Source: Marinifaba aquimaris
Lineage (GTDB): Bacteria > Pseudomonadota > Gammaproteobacteria > Enterobacterales > Alteromonadaceae
Direction: 5' to 3'
DNA length: 64,000 bases
NCBI RefSeq assembly: GCF_013328345.1
Contig: NZ_JABULX010000002.1
Location: 62,001 to 126,000, forward strand
This document shows positions 36,742-46,030 of this stretch, piece after piece. The first letter of the stretch is position 1, and every line of letters starts with the position of its first letter. The position numbers and the translations under genes are program-made. The notes under the pieces are model-generated. The model was not told the DNA's origin, did no database searches, and saw only the letters and a list, made by a program, of their open reading frames with translations.

Positions 36742-36766
36742 CATCCATAATCTATTGGAGATACAA

Positions 36767-38134
36767 ATGACAACTGACTATAAAGTCGCCGACATTTCCC
36801 TAGCTGAATGGGGTCGTAAAGAATTAACTATCGCTGAAAGTGAAATGCCTGCATTAATGGCATGCCGCGCGAAGTACAAAGACAGCCAACCACTTAAAGG
36901 TGCAAAAATCTTAGGCTGTATCCACATGACAATTCAAACAGGTGTATTAATCGAAACACTTGTTGAATTAGGCGCTGAAGTTCGTTGGTCATCATGTAAC
37001 ATCTTCTCTACTCAAGACCATGCAGCAGCAGCTATTGCAGCAGCGGGCATCCCTGTTTTCGCTTGGAAAGGCGAAACAGAAGAAGAATACGAGTGGTGTA
37101 TCGAACAGACTATCAACAAAGATGGCCAAGTTTGGGATGCAAACATGGTATTAGATGACGGCGGTGATTTAACGGCTATCCTTCACGAAAAATACCCTGC
37201 ATTATTAGAGCAAATTCACGGTATTACTGAAGAAACAACAACGGGTGTTCACCGTTTACAAGAAATGTTAGATAAAGGTGAATTAAAAGTACCTGCTATC
37301 AATGTAAATGACTCAGTAACTAAGTCTAAAAACGATAACAAATACGGTTGTCGCCACAGCTTAAATGATGCAATCAAACGTGGTACAGACCACTTATTGT
37401 CTGGTAAAAAAGCCCTAGTTATCGGTTACGGTGATGTAGGTAAAGGTTCTGCACAAAGCTTACGCCAAGAAGGCATGATCGTAGCAGTAACTGAAATTGA
37501 TCCAATCTGTGCAATGCAAGCATGTATGGATGGTTTTGAAGTTGTATCACCTTACAACAACGGTATCAACACAGGTAAATTAGAAGACATCAACACTGAT
37601 TTACTTGGTAAAACAGACTTAATCTGCACAACGACAGGTAACTTCAATGTATGTGATGCCAACATGCTTCAAGCGCTTAAATCAGGTGCTGTTGTATGTA
37701 ACATTGGTCACTTCGATAATGAAATTGACACAGCTTACATGCGTGAAAACTGGAAGTGGGATGAAGTTAAACCACAAGTTCACCAAGTATTCCGTTCAGA
37801 TGACACAAGCGATTTCTTAATCTTGTTATCGGAAGGTCGCCTAGTGAACTTAGGTAATGCTACAGGTCACCCAAGCCGCATCATGGATGGTTCTTTTGCT
37901 AACCAAGTACTTGCGCAAATTCACTTATACGGTGAGAAATTTGCTGATTTACCTGCTGGCGATAAAGCAGCTAACATCACTTTAGAAGTTCTGCCTAAGA
38001 AACTAGACGAAGAAGTCGCTGCTTACATGGTAGAAGGCTTTGGTGGTGTAGTTACACAAATGACTAAAGAGCAAGCTGATTACATCGGTGTAACAGTTGA
38101 AGGCCCATTCAAGCCAGAGACTTACCGTTACTAA
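36767..38134 (+). CDS. ahcY: Adenosylhomocysteinase
   Basis: NAD-dependent hydrolase that splits S-adenosylhomocysteine into adenosine and homocysteine, keeping methylation reactions running. 455 residues from the ATG at 36767, which has GGAG 6 nt upstream; a GTG 33 bp earlier lies inside a hairpin arm and is rejected. Motifs: substrate site [37 protein letters not shown] fold [16 protein letters not shown] and the C-terminal end FKPETYRY. Works with the adenosine kinase gene directly upstream and mtnN. Confidence 0.97.
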   Translation: MTTDYKVADISLAEWGRKELTIAESEMPALMACRAKYKDSQPLKGAKILGCIHMTIQTGVLIETLVELGAEVRWSSCNIFSTQDHAAAAIAAAGIPVFAWKGETEEEYEWCIEQTINKDGQVWDANMVLDDGGDLTAILHEKYPALLEQIHGITEETTTGVHRLQEMLDKGELKVPAINVNDSVTKSKNDNKYGCRHSLNDAIKRGTDHLLSGKKALVIGYGDVGKGSAQSLRQEGMIVAVTEIDPICAMQACMDGFEVVSPYNNGINTGKLEDINTDLLGKTDLICTTTGNFNVCDANMLQALKSGAVVCNIGHFDNEIDTAYMRENWKWDEVKPQVHQVFRSDDTSDFLILLSEGRLVNLGNATGHPSRIMDGSFANQVLAQIHLYGEKFADLPAGDKAANITLEVLPKKLDEEVAAYMVEGFGGVVTQMTKEQADYIGVTVEGPFKPETYRY

Positions 38135-38154
38135 ATACGGCTTAATTAACACCA

Positions 38155-38187
38155 CAAAAAAGCGCTTGTTTTCACAAGCGCTTTTTT
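38155..38187 (+). terminator. Terminator of ahcY
   Basis: Perfect stem AAAAAAGCGCTTGT/ACAAGCGCTTTTTT with TTTC loop. Confidence 0.94.
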
Positions 38188-38213
38188 ATTTGCCTTAACC
38201 ATGCGCTATCAGA

Positions 38214-38369
38214 CTAAGTTAATTCTGTTTTGATTACAGTCAGTAATTGCTCCCTAAACCAAATACGAGCCGCACTATTCTCTGTTTGTTTATGCTCCAC
38301 CAAGTATATGGGTAATGGCGTAAAGTGCTGTTTATCAAACTCAAATAGCATTCTAATATTTTCTGTATT
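38214..38369 (-). pseudogene. C-terminal remnant of a LysR-type regulator
   Basis: About 51 codons, ending in a proper stop, that read like the last part of a LysR-family regulator: MLFEFDKQHFTPLPIYLVEH then ARIWFREQLLTVIK, the usual final strand and helix of the effector domain. No DNA-binding head or start is present; upstream the frame runs into the end of the transporter gene. It is best explained as the residue of a deletion. The match is by pattern only. Confidence 0.55.
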
Positions 38370-38370
38370 T

Positions 38371-39120
38371 TTAAGTCTTTGCTGTAGAATACTTAAAGCC
38401 CCCGCCCAACAACAACGCTTGGTCGCCCACTTCAAAGTACTGAGATGCGGTTAAAGTAACGGGAATCGACCATTGGTCTTCATTCCAGTTGTAGTTGGAC
38501 TCTGACGTTAATTCGAAAGTCATCGCCCATTCTGTGGTGTAATGATAGAAAGGTTGGAAAAAGGTATTGCTGTAGGTGTCACCTAAACTGCCTTCAGCAG
38601 AATAAATGTGATTAATCAGAAAGCCCCAAGTAACGGGACCATAAACGGTCAATCCAACATACGACAAGCCGATACCGTGCTCATCTAGTCCTAAATAGTC
38701 GTCTGTCGCGCTGTCGAATTGAAAAACGGGGCCAAAACCGTGTATCCACCAGCCATCAACAGCCTGAGTTGGTGAAAAAAACAAGCTCTCAGTAATATCC
38801 CCCATACCCGATTGAGTGCCACTGCCAGGAAAGATATCTTGCTGGTCTATAAAAGGCACAATAGTACGTGTGATCAGGTTCCAGTCATCGTTTAATTCAA
38901 AAGGAATAATGGGTTGAACAAATACATTATGGCGGGTGCCTTTATCATCGGGGCCGATATTTTCATTGTACTCGTATTGCACAGGTACCATGATCATTGT
39001 AGTGAGAGGATTAGCAATTTCTTGTGCTAAGGATTGAGAAGAGCCTTTTTCACTACTGTGTACAAACGCTGAAGCCAAGATGGAATTCAAGGCTAGACAG
39101 CTCAATAGGTTTTCCAGCAT
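38371..39120 (-). CDS. Outer-membrane transporter-like protein, 3' end truncated
   Basis: 249-residue protein of the PF13557-like (phenol MetA degradation-type) outer-membrane beta-barrel family. Signal peptide at the N-terminus, then IANPLTTMIMVPVQYEYNEN, VQPIIPFELNDDWNLITRT and SGMGDITESLFFSPTQ. Relatives go on about 20-25 residues past the GGGFKYxxxSPxxGP region to end in a strand with terminal Phe-Pro-Lys; here the frame stops after GGGFKYSTAKT. The last barrel strand, needed for BAM-dependent insertion, is thus missing and the gene is probably inactive. Confidence 0.65.
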   Translation of the reverse strand: MLENLLSCLALNSILASAFVHSSEKGSSQSLAQEIANPLTTMIMVPVQYEYNENIGPDDKGTRHNVFVQPIIPFELNDDWNLITRTIVPFIDQQDIFPGSGTQSGMGDITESLFFSPTQAVDGWWIHGFGPVFQFDSATDDYLGLDEHGIGLSYVGLTVYGPVTWGFLINHIYSAEGSLGDTYSNTFFQPFYHYTTEWAMTFELTSESNYNWNEDQWSIPVTLTASQYFEVGDQALLLGGGFKYSTAKT

Positions 39121-39215
39121 CCTTTCATTTTACTAACCACTTTTATTAGATGAGTTCTTAGTAGGGGTTAGTTAAAAGTATAGTCAGAAACTTTAAAAGT
39201 GTATGAAATATAAAT

Positions 39216-39244
39216 AAAAAAACCTGCACTCGGCAGGTTTTTTT
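39216..39244. terminator. Terminator after tyrS
   Basis: Stem AAAAAACCTGC/GCAGGTTTTTT with ACTCG loop; A and T runs on both sides, used by tyrS on the minus strand. Confidence 0.9.
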
Positions 39245-39261
39245 AATCTCAGAACAGCAAG

Positions 39262-40458
39262 TTAAGCGAGCGTAATTTTAGCAAATTTGCGCTTACCTAC
39301 CTGATAAACCGCAGTAGAGCCTAACTCAATTTCTAATTTGGTATCAGAAACCTTTTCTCCATCAATTTTGACCGCACCTTGTTTGATCATTCGCATCGCT
39401 TCAGATGTACCACCAACTAGGCCAGCGGCTTTTAATAAACCACCAATCATCATATTAGCGCCCTCTTCAACAGTCTTTTCTTCAAGATCATCTGGGATGG
39501 CGTTTTTCGAGAAACGTTGGATAAAGTCTTGGTGAGCAGCTTCAGCAGCAGCTTCATCGTGGAAACGAGCAATGAGCTCTTTCGCTAACTCAATTTTAAT
39601 ATCACGAGGGTTAGCACCATCCGCCATTTTTTGTTTTAGTGCATCAATTTCACTGATTGGGCGAAAGCTCAATAAGTCGTAGTAACGCCACATTAATTCA
39701 TCACTGATCGACATCACTTTACCAAACATTTCATTTGGTGCATCTGTGATACCTATGTAGTTATTCAGTGACTTAGACATTTTCTGAACGCCATCTAAAC
39801 CTTCAAGTAATGGCATCATCAGTACTGTTTGTGGTTTTTGACCTTCTTCTTTTTGTAATTCACGGCCCATTAGTAAGTTGAACTTTTGATCGGTACCGCC
39901 TAATTCGACATCCGCTTCAAGCGCAACAGAATCCCAACCCTGTACTAATGGATATAAGAATTCGTGAATAGCAATGGCTTGGCCACCTTGATAACGCTTT
40001 TTGAAGTCATCACGCTCTAACATACGCGCAACAGTTTGGCGGGCGGCTAACTTGATCATGCCCGAAGAGCCTAACTGCTCCATCCATTTTGAGTTAAACT
40101 CGATACGTGTTTTAGCAGGATCTAAAATCTTAAAAACTTGTTCTTTGTACGTCTCTGCATTGGCCAGTACTTGCTCTTTGGTCAATGGCTTACGCGTAAC
40201 GTTTTTACCCGTTGGGTCACCAATTAAACCAGTGAAGTCACCAATTAAGAATATAACTTCGTGACCAAGCTGTTGGAATGTACGTAACTTGTTGATTAAA
40301 ACAGTGTGACCTAAGTGTAAGTCAGGCGCCGTTGGATCAAAGCCAGCTTTAATTCTTAATGGACGGCCTTCTTTTAGTTTTTCGATTAATTCCGCTTCTA
40401 CTAAGATCTCTTCCGAACCGCGTTGGATCTCAGCCAGTGCCGTTTGCACATCTGTCAT
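39262..40458 (-). CDS. tyrS: Tyrosyl-tRNA synthetase
   Basis: Class I aminoacyl-tRNA synthetase. From the ATG at 40458 the protein has 398 residues and begins [19 protein letters not shown]; the upstream in-frame ATG at 40506 would add an unconserved 16-residue head. HIGH-type motif: [20 protein letters not shown] motif: [15 protein letters not shown]-terminal S4 RNA-binding domain ends [16 protein letters not shown]. Sequence and size are of the TyrZ-like branch rather than E. coli TyrS (424 aa). Divergent from the M23 peptidase gene, a common layout in Alteromonadales. Confidence 0.95.
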   Translation of the reverse strand: MTDVQTALAEIQRGSEEILVEAELIEKLKEGRPLRIKAGFDPTAPDLHLGHTVLINKLRTFQQLGHEVIFLIGDFTGLIGDPTGKNVTRKPLTKEQVLANAETYKEQVFKILDPAKTRIEFNSKWMEQLGSSGMIKLAARQTVARMLERDDFKKRYQGGQAIAIHEFLYPLVQGWDSVALEADVELGGTDQKFNLLMGRELQKEEGQKPQTVLMMPLLEGLDGVQKMSKSLNNYIGITDAPNEMFGKVMSISDELMWRYYDLLSFRPISEIDALKQKMADGANPRDIKIELAKELIARFHDEAAAEAAHQDFIQRFSKNAIPDDLEEKTVEEGANMMIGGLLKAAGLVGGTSEAMRMIKQGAVKIDGEKVSDTKLEIELGSTAVYQVGKRKFAKITLA

Positions 40459-40634
40459 AATTCTTCTCTTTGAGCTTATTTGCCGCATATTGCGGACACA
40501 AATCATTTATAAAAATGCCGCTGATTTTATAGCGCTGCAGGCATTAAGGAAAGTAGTTAAACTGGTAAATTAGTCAAAATAGTTATATGCTCGCGAGCAG
40601 AGTACATTTAATCCTCAGCTTGGGTCTCTAGTAA

Positions 40635-41966
40635 ATGAAAGAGTTTTGGTCGCGTTTACCGCATTTACACAAAGTTTGTATTGGCTCAATTAGTGCAATT
40701 GTCGTAGCAGTAGCAATCTGGCCAACAGACGAAGCACAAGCTTCACGAAATACGGTTAATGACGATAGTATTTCCCAACTTTTTGAAACGGGTGTGGTAC
40801 CGGGACAACGCTATGCGCTGCCCATTCCAGAAACCAAGCAAGAAGTTAAAGAAATCACAGAAAACGACGTCAGCTATGTTAATAAAGCGGTCAAAGTTCG
40901 CAAGAATGACAGCTTGGCCAAAATATTTTCACGCCATAAAATTCCCGCTAAAACGCTTATTCAGGTAACGAATGCAGGTAAACTCGCGAAAGATCTAATC
41001 AGAAAACTACGTCCTGGCGATGAACTCACATTAACCCTCACTGAAAATAATCAACTGCACGGTATTATTTACCCATTATCAGCAACCGAAACACTTTACA
41101 TAGAGCGACAAGACGACAAGCGTTTTGCTGGCCACAGAGATGTTAAACCGGTTGAAACAACTGAAGCTTTTGCCTATGCCGATATCGCATCTAATTTTTG
41201 GAATGCAGGTGTTGATGCTGGCTTAACCGAAGCGCAGATCATGAATTTAGCAAATATCTTTGGTTGGGATATCGACTTTGCTCTAGATTTACGAAAAGGC
41301 GATCACTTTAATGTCATCTTCGAAAAACAGTATATCGCTGGTGAATATATTGGCCCGGGAAAAATATTAGCGGCTGAATTTATTAACCAGGGCGAAAAAT
41401 ATGCCGCAGTTCGACACAGTGATGGTAATTATTACACCCCCGCAGGTAGAAGTATGCGAAAGGCCTTCCTTCGCGCGCCAGTAAACTTTAAATATATCAG
41501 CTCTAACTTTAACCCCCGCCGTTTGCATCCAGTAACGGGTAAAGTACGCCCTCACCGAGGTATCGACTACGCAGCTCGTACCGGAACGCCAGTTGTTTCA
41601 AGCGGTGATGGTAAAGTCATTAAATCGGGTTACAGCCGATTAAATGGTAACTACATCTTTATCGAACACGGTAATACCTACGTCACTAAATACCTTCACC
41701 TTCACAAACGCCATGTGAAAAAAGGTCAAAAGGTCCGCCAAGGACAAAAAATAGGTACAGTAGGTGCAACAGGTCGTGTTACTGGCCCACATCTGCATTA
41801 TGAATTCCTTGTTAATGGCGTTCACAGAAATCCAAGAACCGTTAAACTGCCTAAAAGTCAGCCGATTGATAAAAAAGAAAGAGAAGATTTTCTTGCTCAA
41901 TCGAGCAAAATGACAGCGCTGATGAAGAGTAATAAACGCATCTTATTAGCAATGCAGCAAGATTAA
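40635..41966 (+). CDS. M23 family peptidoglycan endopeptidase (OapA/LysM type)
   Basis: 443-residue periplasmic zinc endopeptidase that likely cuts peptide cross-links in murein, similar to E. coli MepM. An OapA-type N-terminal motif (WSRLPHLHKVCIG) leads into one membrane anchor, followed by an OapA/LysM-like glycan-binding region (about 85-145, VRKNDSLAKIFSRHKIP) and the peptidase M23 domain (about 300-400) with zinc ligands in HRGIDYAARTGTPV and the HxH of GPHLHYEFLVNG. All catalytic residues are present. It is divergent from tyrS and transcribed alone. Confidence 0.92.
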   Translation: MKEFWSRLPHLHKVCIGSISAIVVAVAIWPTDEAQASRNTVNDDSISQLFETGVVPGQRYALPIPETKQEVKEITENDVSYVNKAVKVRKNDSLAKIFSRHKIPAKTLIQVTNAGKLAKDLIRKLRPGDELTLTLTENNQLHGIIYPLSATETLYIERQDDKRFAGHRDVKPVETTEAFAYADIASNFWNAGVDAGLTEAQIMNLANIFGWDIDFALDLRKGDHFNVIFEKQYIAGEYIGPGKILAAEFINQGEKYAAVRHSDGNYYTPAGRSMRKAFLRAPVNFKYISSNFNPRRLHPVTGKVRPHRGIDYAARTGTPVVSSGDGKVIKSGYSRLNGNYIFIEHGNTYVTKYLHLHKRHVKKGQKVRQGQKIGTVGATGRVTGPHLHYEFLVNGVHRNPRTVKLPKSQPIDKKEREDFLAQSSKMTALMKSNKRILLAMQQD

Positions 41967-42435
41967 TCTCGCTGCATTCTCAAAGAAACACGCTAAATAC
42001 ATATTTTTTTTACATTTAATCAACAGTAGTATCGAAGCAAAATTGGTACTACTGAATCGTCATTTTACTCATTTAAATACCTCAACCACCAACTAAGCTA
42101 CAAGCCTTAATTTATCTGGCTTTAGCCTAATTGAAACTCAAACCTGCATTACTTAAAAACGCTAAGCAATTGAAAGAATTAAGATTAATTTAGCGACCGC
42201 TCAAATAGCAACCAAAAGAAATAAAGTTAAAAAAATGTTAAAAAACTTTTGTATATATGTATTCTTGCGTCTAGGTTTAAATAAGATTTGAATACTTTGT
42301 AATGGTTTACAGACTTAACAAACTTGTTATGACGAAGTTCCAATCTCCAAGGATGAGCAGTACGAGAATCGATAATTCCTAAAATAATAATGTCCCTTTT
42401 ATAAGTAGTTGGGACAATGAAAAATGGAGAACGCG
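41967..42435 (+). promoter_or_regulatory. Long upstream region of the chitinase gene
   Basis: About 470 bp without a gene, very AT-rich. The only structure seen is an inverted repeat TGTCCC/GGGACA (42390-42418) with a 14-base loop shortly before the ribosome site. I looked for a c-di-GMP (GEMM) aptamer, which often precedes chitinase genes in Vibrio, and did not find its conserved core. A regulated promoter is likely but could not be placed. Confidence 0.3.
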
Positions 42436-45156
42436 ATGTCTATATTTAAACGAGGTAAATTAGTTGCAGCAGTTTCATTAGCACTTGGCTCATTGAGCGC
42501 AGGTCAAGCATTTGCTGCACAAGGTTGTACAAACATTAACGAATACCCAAACTGGCCCCAATCTGATTGGCAAGGAACGCCAAGTCACGCTAACACAGGT
42601 GATTTAATGCAATTCAATGGAAAAGTTTATAGTGCTAACTGGTGGACGAGTTCAGAACCAGGAAGTGATGGTTCATGGGCCTTTGTTGACGATTGTGGAA
42701 ACGCTACTGATACCTCAACCGATACAGCTACTAATACCGATACAGCCACAGAAACTCAAACTGATACGCAAACAGCTACTGAAACCGCCACCGAAACTCA
42801 AACGGACACAGCGACTCAAACAACTACAGACACAGCAACCGAGACTCAAACGGAAACGGTTACCGACACAGAAACGGCAACAGATACCGATATTATTATC
42901 GATGTAGGCGAGCTGTGTGCTGATTTCAATGTCTATCCAAATTGGACACAAGGTAGCTACGCTAATAAAGGCGATGTGATGGTATTCGATAACATTGCTT
43001 ACAGCGCTAAATTTTATACCGATACTATCCCAGGTTCGACAGATGACTGGGAACACTTAGTCAATTGTGATGGTACAGAAAAAGGGGCGCCAGCCATTTT
43101 ATCCATGCCTAACCCTAATGATCCTATTAGCTTAAAAGTTTCAGGCTGGCCTAATCAAGTAGTTGTCGCCACACCGTCAACGGCACCTACAACTGTTTCC
43201 GTCGATGCAATTGCTGCTGCAGATGTTACCGATCTAGCCGCATTAACAAGTGCATTCGAAGCAGCTATCCTAGCGGCACAAAACGCAGGCACTAAAACCA
43301 TTATTATCAATGGTGATATCTTAGATTCTGCAGTCGCCGATAAAGGTGCAGCACTTGGTGTTATTCCAGTCAAAGAGGCGCTTAGCGCAGCCACTACTGC
43401 CATTAGTGCCACAGATATCAATGCGCTAAGTAATAATGCCAAAGGTTTAGCTCAAGCCTACAACTTAATCATGTCGACGTTAGCAACCAACGCCGTATTT
43501 GGTTGGGAGTTAACAATTGGCAGTTTTGCCAACGATAATCACTCAGGCTATCGCAGTGTTTGGAACTCAGCATCTAAAGCGACGGCTGATTTACTGTATA
43601 AATTTGATTTGTATTCAGGTACCCACAGTGCTGATATCTTGGCATTCACAAAACCGACAAGCACACCCACTTTAACTGCCGATCAGTGGGATAATGCACT
43701 GCGCTTTGTTAAACAAGTATCTGATTTTGTTAAAGCACCTGCTTTATTAGCAGCACCTTCTTCTCAAGCAGGAGATTACTTCTTAGGTGCAACATCGGCT
43801 GAACGCAAACTCCGCCATGCTGCACATCACAATGTATTTGCGGTTTTATTAGACCAAGATAATACAAGTTTAAGCAGTAAAATTGCTGATTATGCAAACG
43901 CAGCTATTCCGCTTTATCACGAGGGTAACGGTAGCGCTATTGATACCGGCTTGGAATTAACATCCATTGCGGCATTAAATTCAGCATTAATTTCAGCTGA
44001 AGCAGCTATGAATAACGAAGCGTTTTTATATGAAGTGGCTCAGGGTTCATATGCACCATCTACGGTTTATAAGTGGAATGACTTCCTACAAGGTTTGAGT
44101 TCAATGCACAATGTCGGCATTGCCGGTAACAAATTCTGGCTTTACGACGAAGGTGCCGATGATGCAACAAATGCAAAATACGCCAAAGTAGCAATTGCCG
44201 CATTCCTTGCACAAAGTATGAAAGAAACCATACGTTACGATGCGTGCGATGAAAATAACTGGTCAATTAGTACTGGTGACCCTGTAGATTATCCATTGAG
44301 CGCTTCTTGTGGTCAGTTACAACAAGACTATGCGAGCTATGGTGAAAATCCAGTCACTGGCGTTGATCACCCTTATTCGTGTCCTCGTGCTCCTAAGATG
44401 GAAGTCACTGCAACTACACACGCCAAATGGTATGGCGCCCCTGCACCATTATTTGCAGCCCCAGATTCAGTGCTTGAAGAAGCAGGTATCCTAGTTAACG
44501 GAGCTGTAGGTCAATGGGATTACATGGGTGGCTGGTGTTCAACTCCTGCAGACCGTATCGATACCTCAAAAGCAGGTTGGGAACGCGATCAATGTAAATT
44601 ATATGCTGGTCAACAAGCGGGCCAATTTGTTCACAATGGGTCAGCAGGTAAGTCGGTTGAAGGCTGTGGCTGGTGGGGCCGTGGTGTAATTCAAACTACA
44701 GGTCGTCAAAACTTTGGTACGCTCAACCATTTCTTAGGTCGTTCACATGTTGATCCTGCGACAGTGGGTACAGTGCAAGAAGGTATAAATGTTGCGGCAG
44801 CACCTGCCGATCCTTTATATGCAAACCTTGATTTCTGCTCTAACCCTCAGCTTATTTGTACATCAGAAGAACACCCAGAGCTTAAGTGGATTGCCGGTTT
44901 ATTCTACTGGGTTAACGATGTACAAGGCTACAACGTTGAAAGTGGTCCTTACGCCGATTGGAACTACCTAACAGAGCTAAAGGCGTATGTTGATGGTGGC
45001 TTACAAGGCACTAAATTCATTGATGATATCTCTGGTATTGTAAACCGCGGTTGTCCAGATTCAACTTGCCCAATTAGTGGTGAAGTTGATGGTGTTGAAG
45101 ACCGTCAAGCGAACTTCTTCTTAGTACTAGAAAAACTAGGTTTAAGTGTTAAATAA
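42436..45156 (+). CDS. Secreted multidomain GH19-like chitinase
   Basis: 906 residues; ATG at 42436 chosen because GGAG lies 6 nt before it (an ATG four codons earlier lacks a site). Signal peptide ends GQAFA. Two chitin-binding type 3 (CBM5/12) domains follow: one with NEYPNWPQSDW and SANWWTSSEPGSDGSW, the other NVYPNWTQGSYANKGD, joined by a linker of about 60 residues of nearly pure Thr/Asp/Glu/Ala/Gln. A middle region (about 220-590) resembles part of a TIM-barrel hydrolase, and the C-terminus carries a GH19/class I chitinase-like domain with GCGWWGRGVIQTTGRQNFG. It should degrade chitin outside the cell. Own terminator. Confidence 0.85.
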   Translation: MSIFKRGKLVAAVSLALGSLSAGQAFAAQGCTNINEYPNWPQSDWQGTPSHANTGDLMQFNGKVYSANWWTSSEPGSDGSWAFVDDCGNATDTSTDTATNTDTATETQTDTQTATETATETQTDTATQTTTDTATETQTETVTDTETATDTDIIIDVGELCADFNVYPNWTQGSYANKGDVMVFDNIAYSAKFYTDTIPGSTDDWEHLVNCDGTEKGAPAILSMPNPNDPISLKVSGWPNQVVVATPSTAPTTVSVDAIAAADVTDLAALTSAFEAAILAAQNAGTKTIIINGDILDSAVADKGAALGVIPVKEALSAATTAISATDINALSNNAKGLAQAYNLIMSTLATNAVFGWELTIGSFANDNHSGYRSVWNSASKATADLLYKFDLYSGTHSADILAFTKPTSTPTLTADQWDNALRFVKQVSDFVKAPALLAAPSSQAGDYFLGATSAERKLRHAAHHNVFAVLLDQDNTSLSSKIADYANAAIPLYHEGNGSAIDTGLELTSIAALNSALISAEAAMNNEAFLYEVAQGSYAPSTVYKWNDFLQGLSSMHNVGIAGNKFWLYDEGADDATNAKYAKVAIAAFLAQSMKETIRYDACDENNWSISTGDPVDYPLSASCGQLQQDYASYGENPVTGVDHPYSCPRAPKMEVTATTHAKWYGAPAPLFAAPDSVLEEAGILVNGAVGQWDYMGGWCSTPADRIDTSKAGWERDQCKLYAGQQAGQFVHNGSAGKSVEGCGWWGRGVIQTTGRQNFGTLNHFLGRSHVDPATVGTVQEGINVAAAPADPLYANLDFCSNPQLICTSEEHPELKWIAGLFYWVNDVQGYNVESGPYADWNYLTELKAYVDGGLQGTKFIDDISGIVNRGCPDSTCPISGEVDGVEDRQANFFLVLEKLGLSVK

Positions 45157-45185
45157 GTTCAACGGTTAAACAATCACCCCCAAGT

Positions 45186-45212
45186 AAAAGCCGGCCTAGC
45201 GCCGGCTTTTTT
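45186..45212 (+). terminator. Terminator of the chitinase gene
   Basis: Stem AAAAGCCGGC/GCCGGCTTTT with a short loop and T run. Confidence 0.92.
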
Positions 45213-45325
45213 GTTAGCAAATTATCATTTCAGACCTTTCCGACACCCTTTTTATCTCCCTAATCACATTAGATAAATGAAAAACATCGACTAAAATAAA
45301 AACAATATAAAACAGGGGTTAAATT

Positions 45326-45637
45326 ATGTGTAAGATGTTTTTTATTTTATTTGTCGTTTGGTTGTACCTCAGCACGATCAGCACAGCTCAGGCTGCAAAT
45401 CGAATTCAGTGCAGTAAAGGCAGTATCAAACTTGGCGCCAGCAAAGATCAAATTATCGATAAATGCGGTAAAGCGAATGAAAAAATCAAACTAGACAGAG
45501 ATTATCGGCAAGATTACTGGCCATCAGGTAAAAGAGAGCTTTGGATTTATCAGTTAGATAAAAGAGGCTTTGCTAAGCATTTATATATTGTAAAAGGCAA
45601 GCTTGCCCTGATTGAACAGGGCAAAAGAATCAATTAA
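45326..45637 (+). CDS. DUF2845 small exported protein
   Basis: 103 residues with a signal peptide ending STAQA. The DUF2845 layout is kept: short Cys-containing start (RIQCSKGSIKLGASKDQII), KCGKANEKIKL and a final WIYQLDKRGFAKHLYIVKGKLALI. Family members are small periplasmic beta proteins of unknown role. An inverted repeat TTGCCCTG/CAGGGCAA overlaps the last codons. It is convergent with the cNMP-binding gene. Confidence 0.78.
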   Translation: MCKMFFILFVVWLYLSTISTAQAANRIQCSKGSIKLGASKDQIIDKCGKANEKIKLDRDYRQDYWPSGKRELWIYQLDKRGFAKHLYIVKGKLALIEQGKRIN

Positions 45638-45646
45638 CAGCGCTGA

Positions 45647-46024
45647 TTAATAATGGTCGCTGTAATCCTTATGCATATCCATAAGTTGATTAGTGGTGTT
45701 TTTCAAACGACTTGAAAGTACTTCTAGCATACGCATAGCAATACTAGAGTTCTCTTTAATAAGTTTGCTAAAGCGCTCATAGTCATAAACTAAGATAGAG
45801 ACATCGGTTAATGCTTTTGCGGTACAAGTGCGTTTCGACTCAGTCAAAATCGCCATTTCACCTAAGAAATCACCAGCAACGAGCTTAGCTACTTCCACCT
45901 CTTTGCCTTCAACTTCTCTAGTCAAGACAATCTCACCGCGGCCAATAACGAACATTTCTTTACCGTCATCGCCTTCTTTAAATAAGACTTTTCCTTTTTC
46001 TAATGAACGTACGTTGTCCATCAA
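45647..46024 (-). CDS. Stand-alone cyclic nucleotide-binding domain protein
   Basis: 125-residue protein that is almost only a CRP-type cNMP-binding beta roll: EGDDGKEMFVIGRGEIVLTR, then the phosphate-binding cassette GDFLGEMAILTESKRTCTA, with the C helix and no helix-turn-helix. It could sense cAMP and regulate a partner by contact. It begins 6 bp after the aspartoacylase gene on the same strand, so the two share a transcript. Start may be the first or second Met. Confidence 0.87.
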   Translation of the reverse strand: MMDNVRSLEKGKVLFKEGDDGKEMFVIGRGEIVLTREVEGKEVEVAKLVAGDFLGEMAILTESKRTCTAKALTDVSILVYDYERFSKLIKENSSIAMRMLEVLSSRLKNTTNQLMDMHKDYSDHY

Positions 46025-46030
46025 TTGCTC

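Noticed and set aside
41967-42435. Possible c-di-GMP riboswitch before the chitinase gene.
   Set aside because: The conserved aptamer core was not found; only a short inverted repeat is present.
42715-43056. Open frames in other phases across the Thr-rich linker of the chitinase.
   Set aside because: They come from the repetitive ACA/GAA composition of the linker, without starts or domains of their own.
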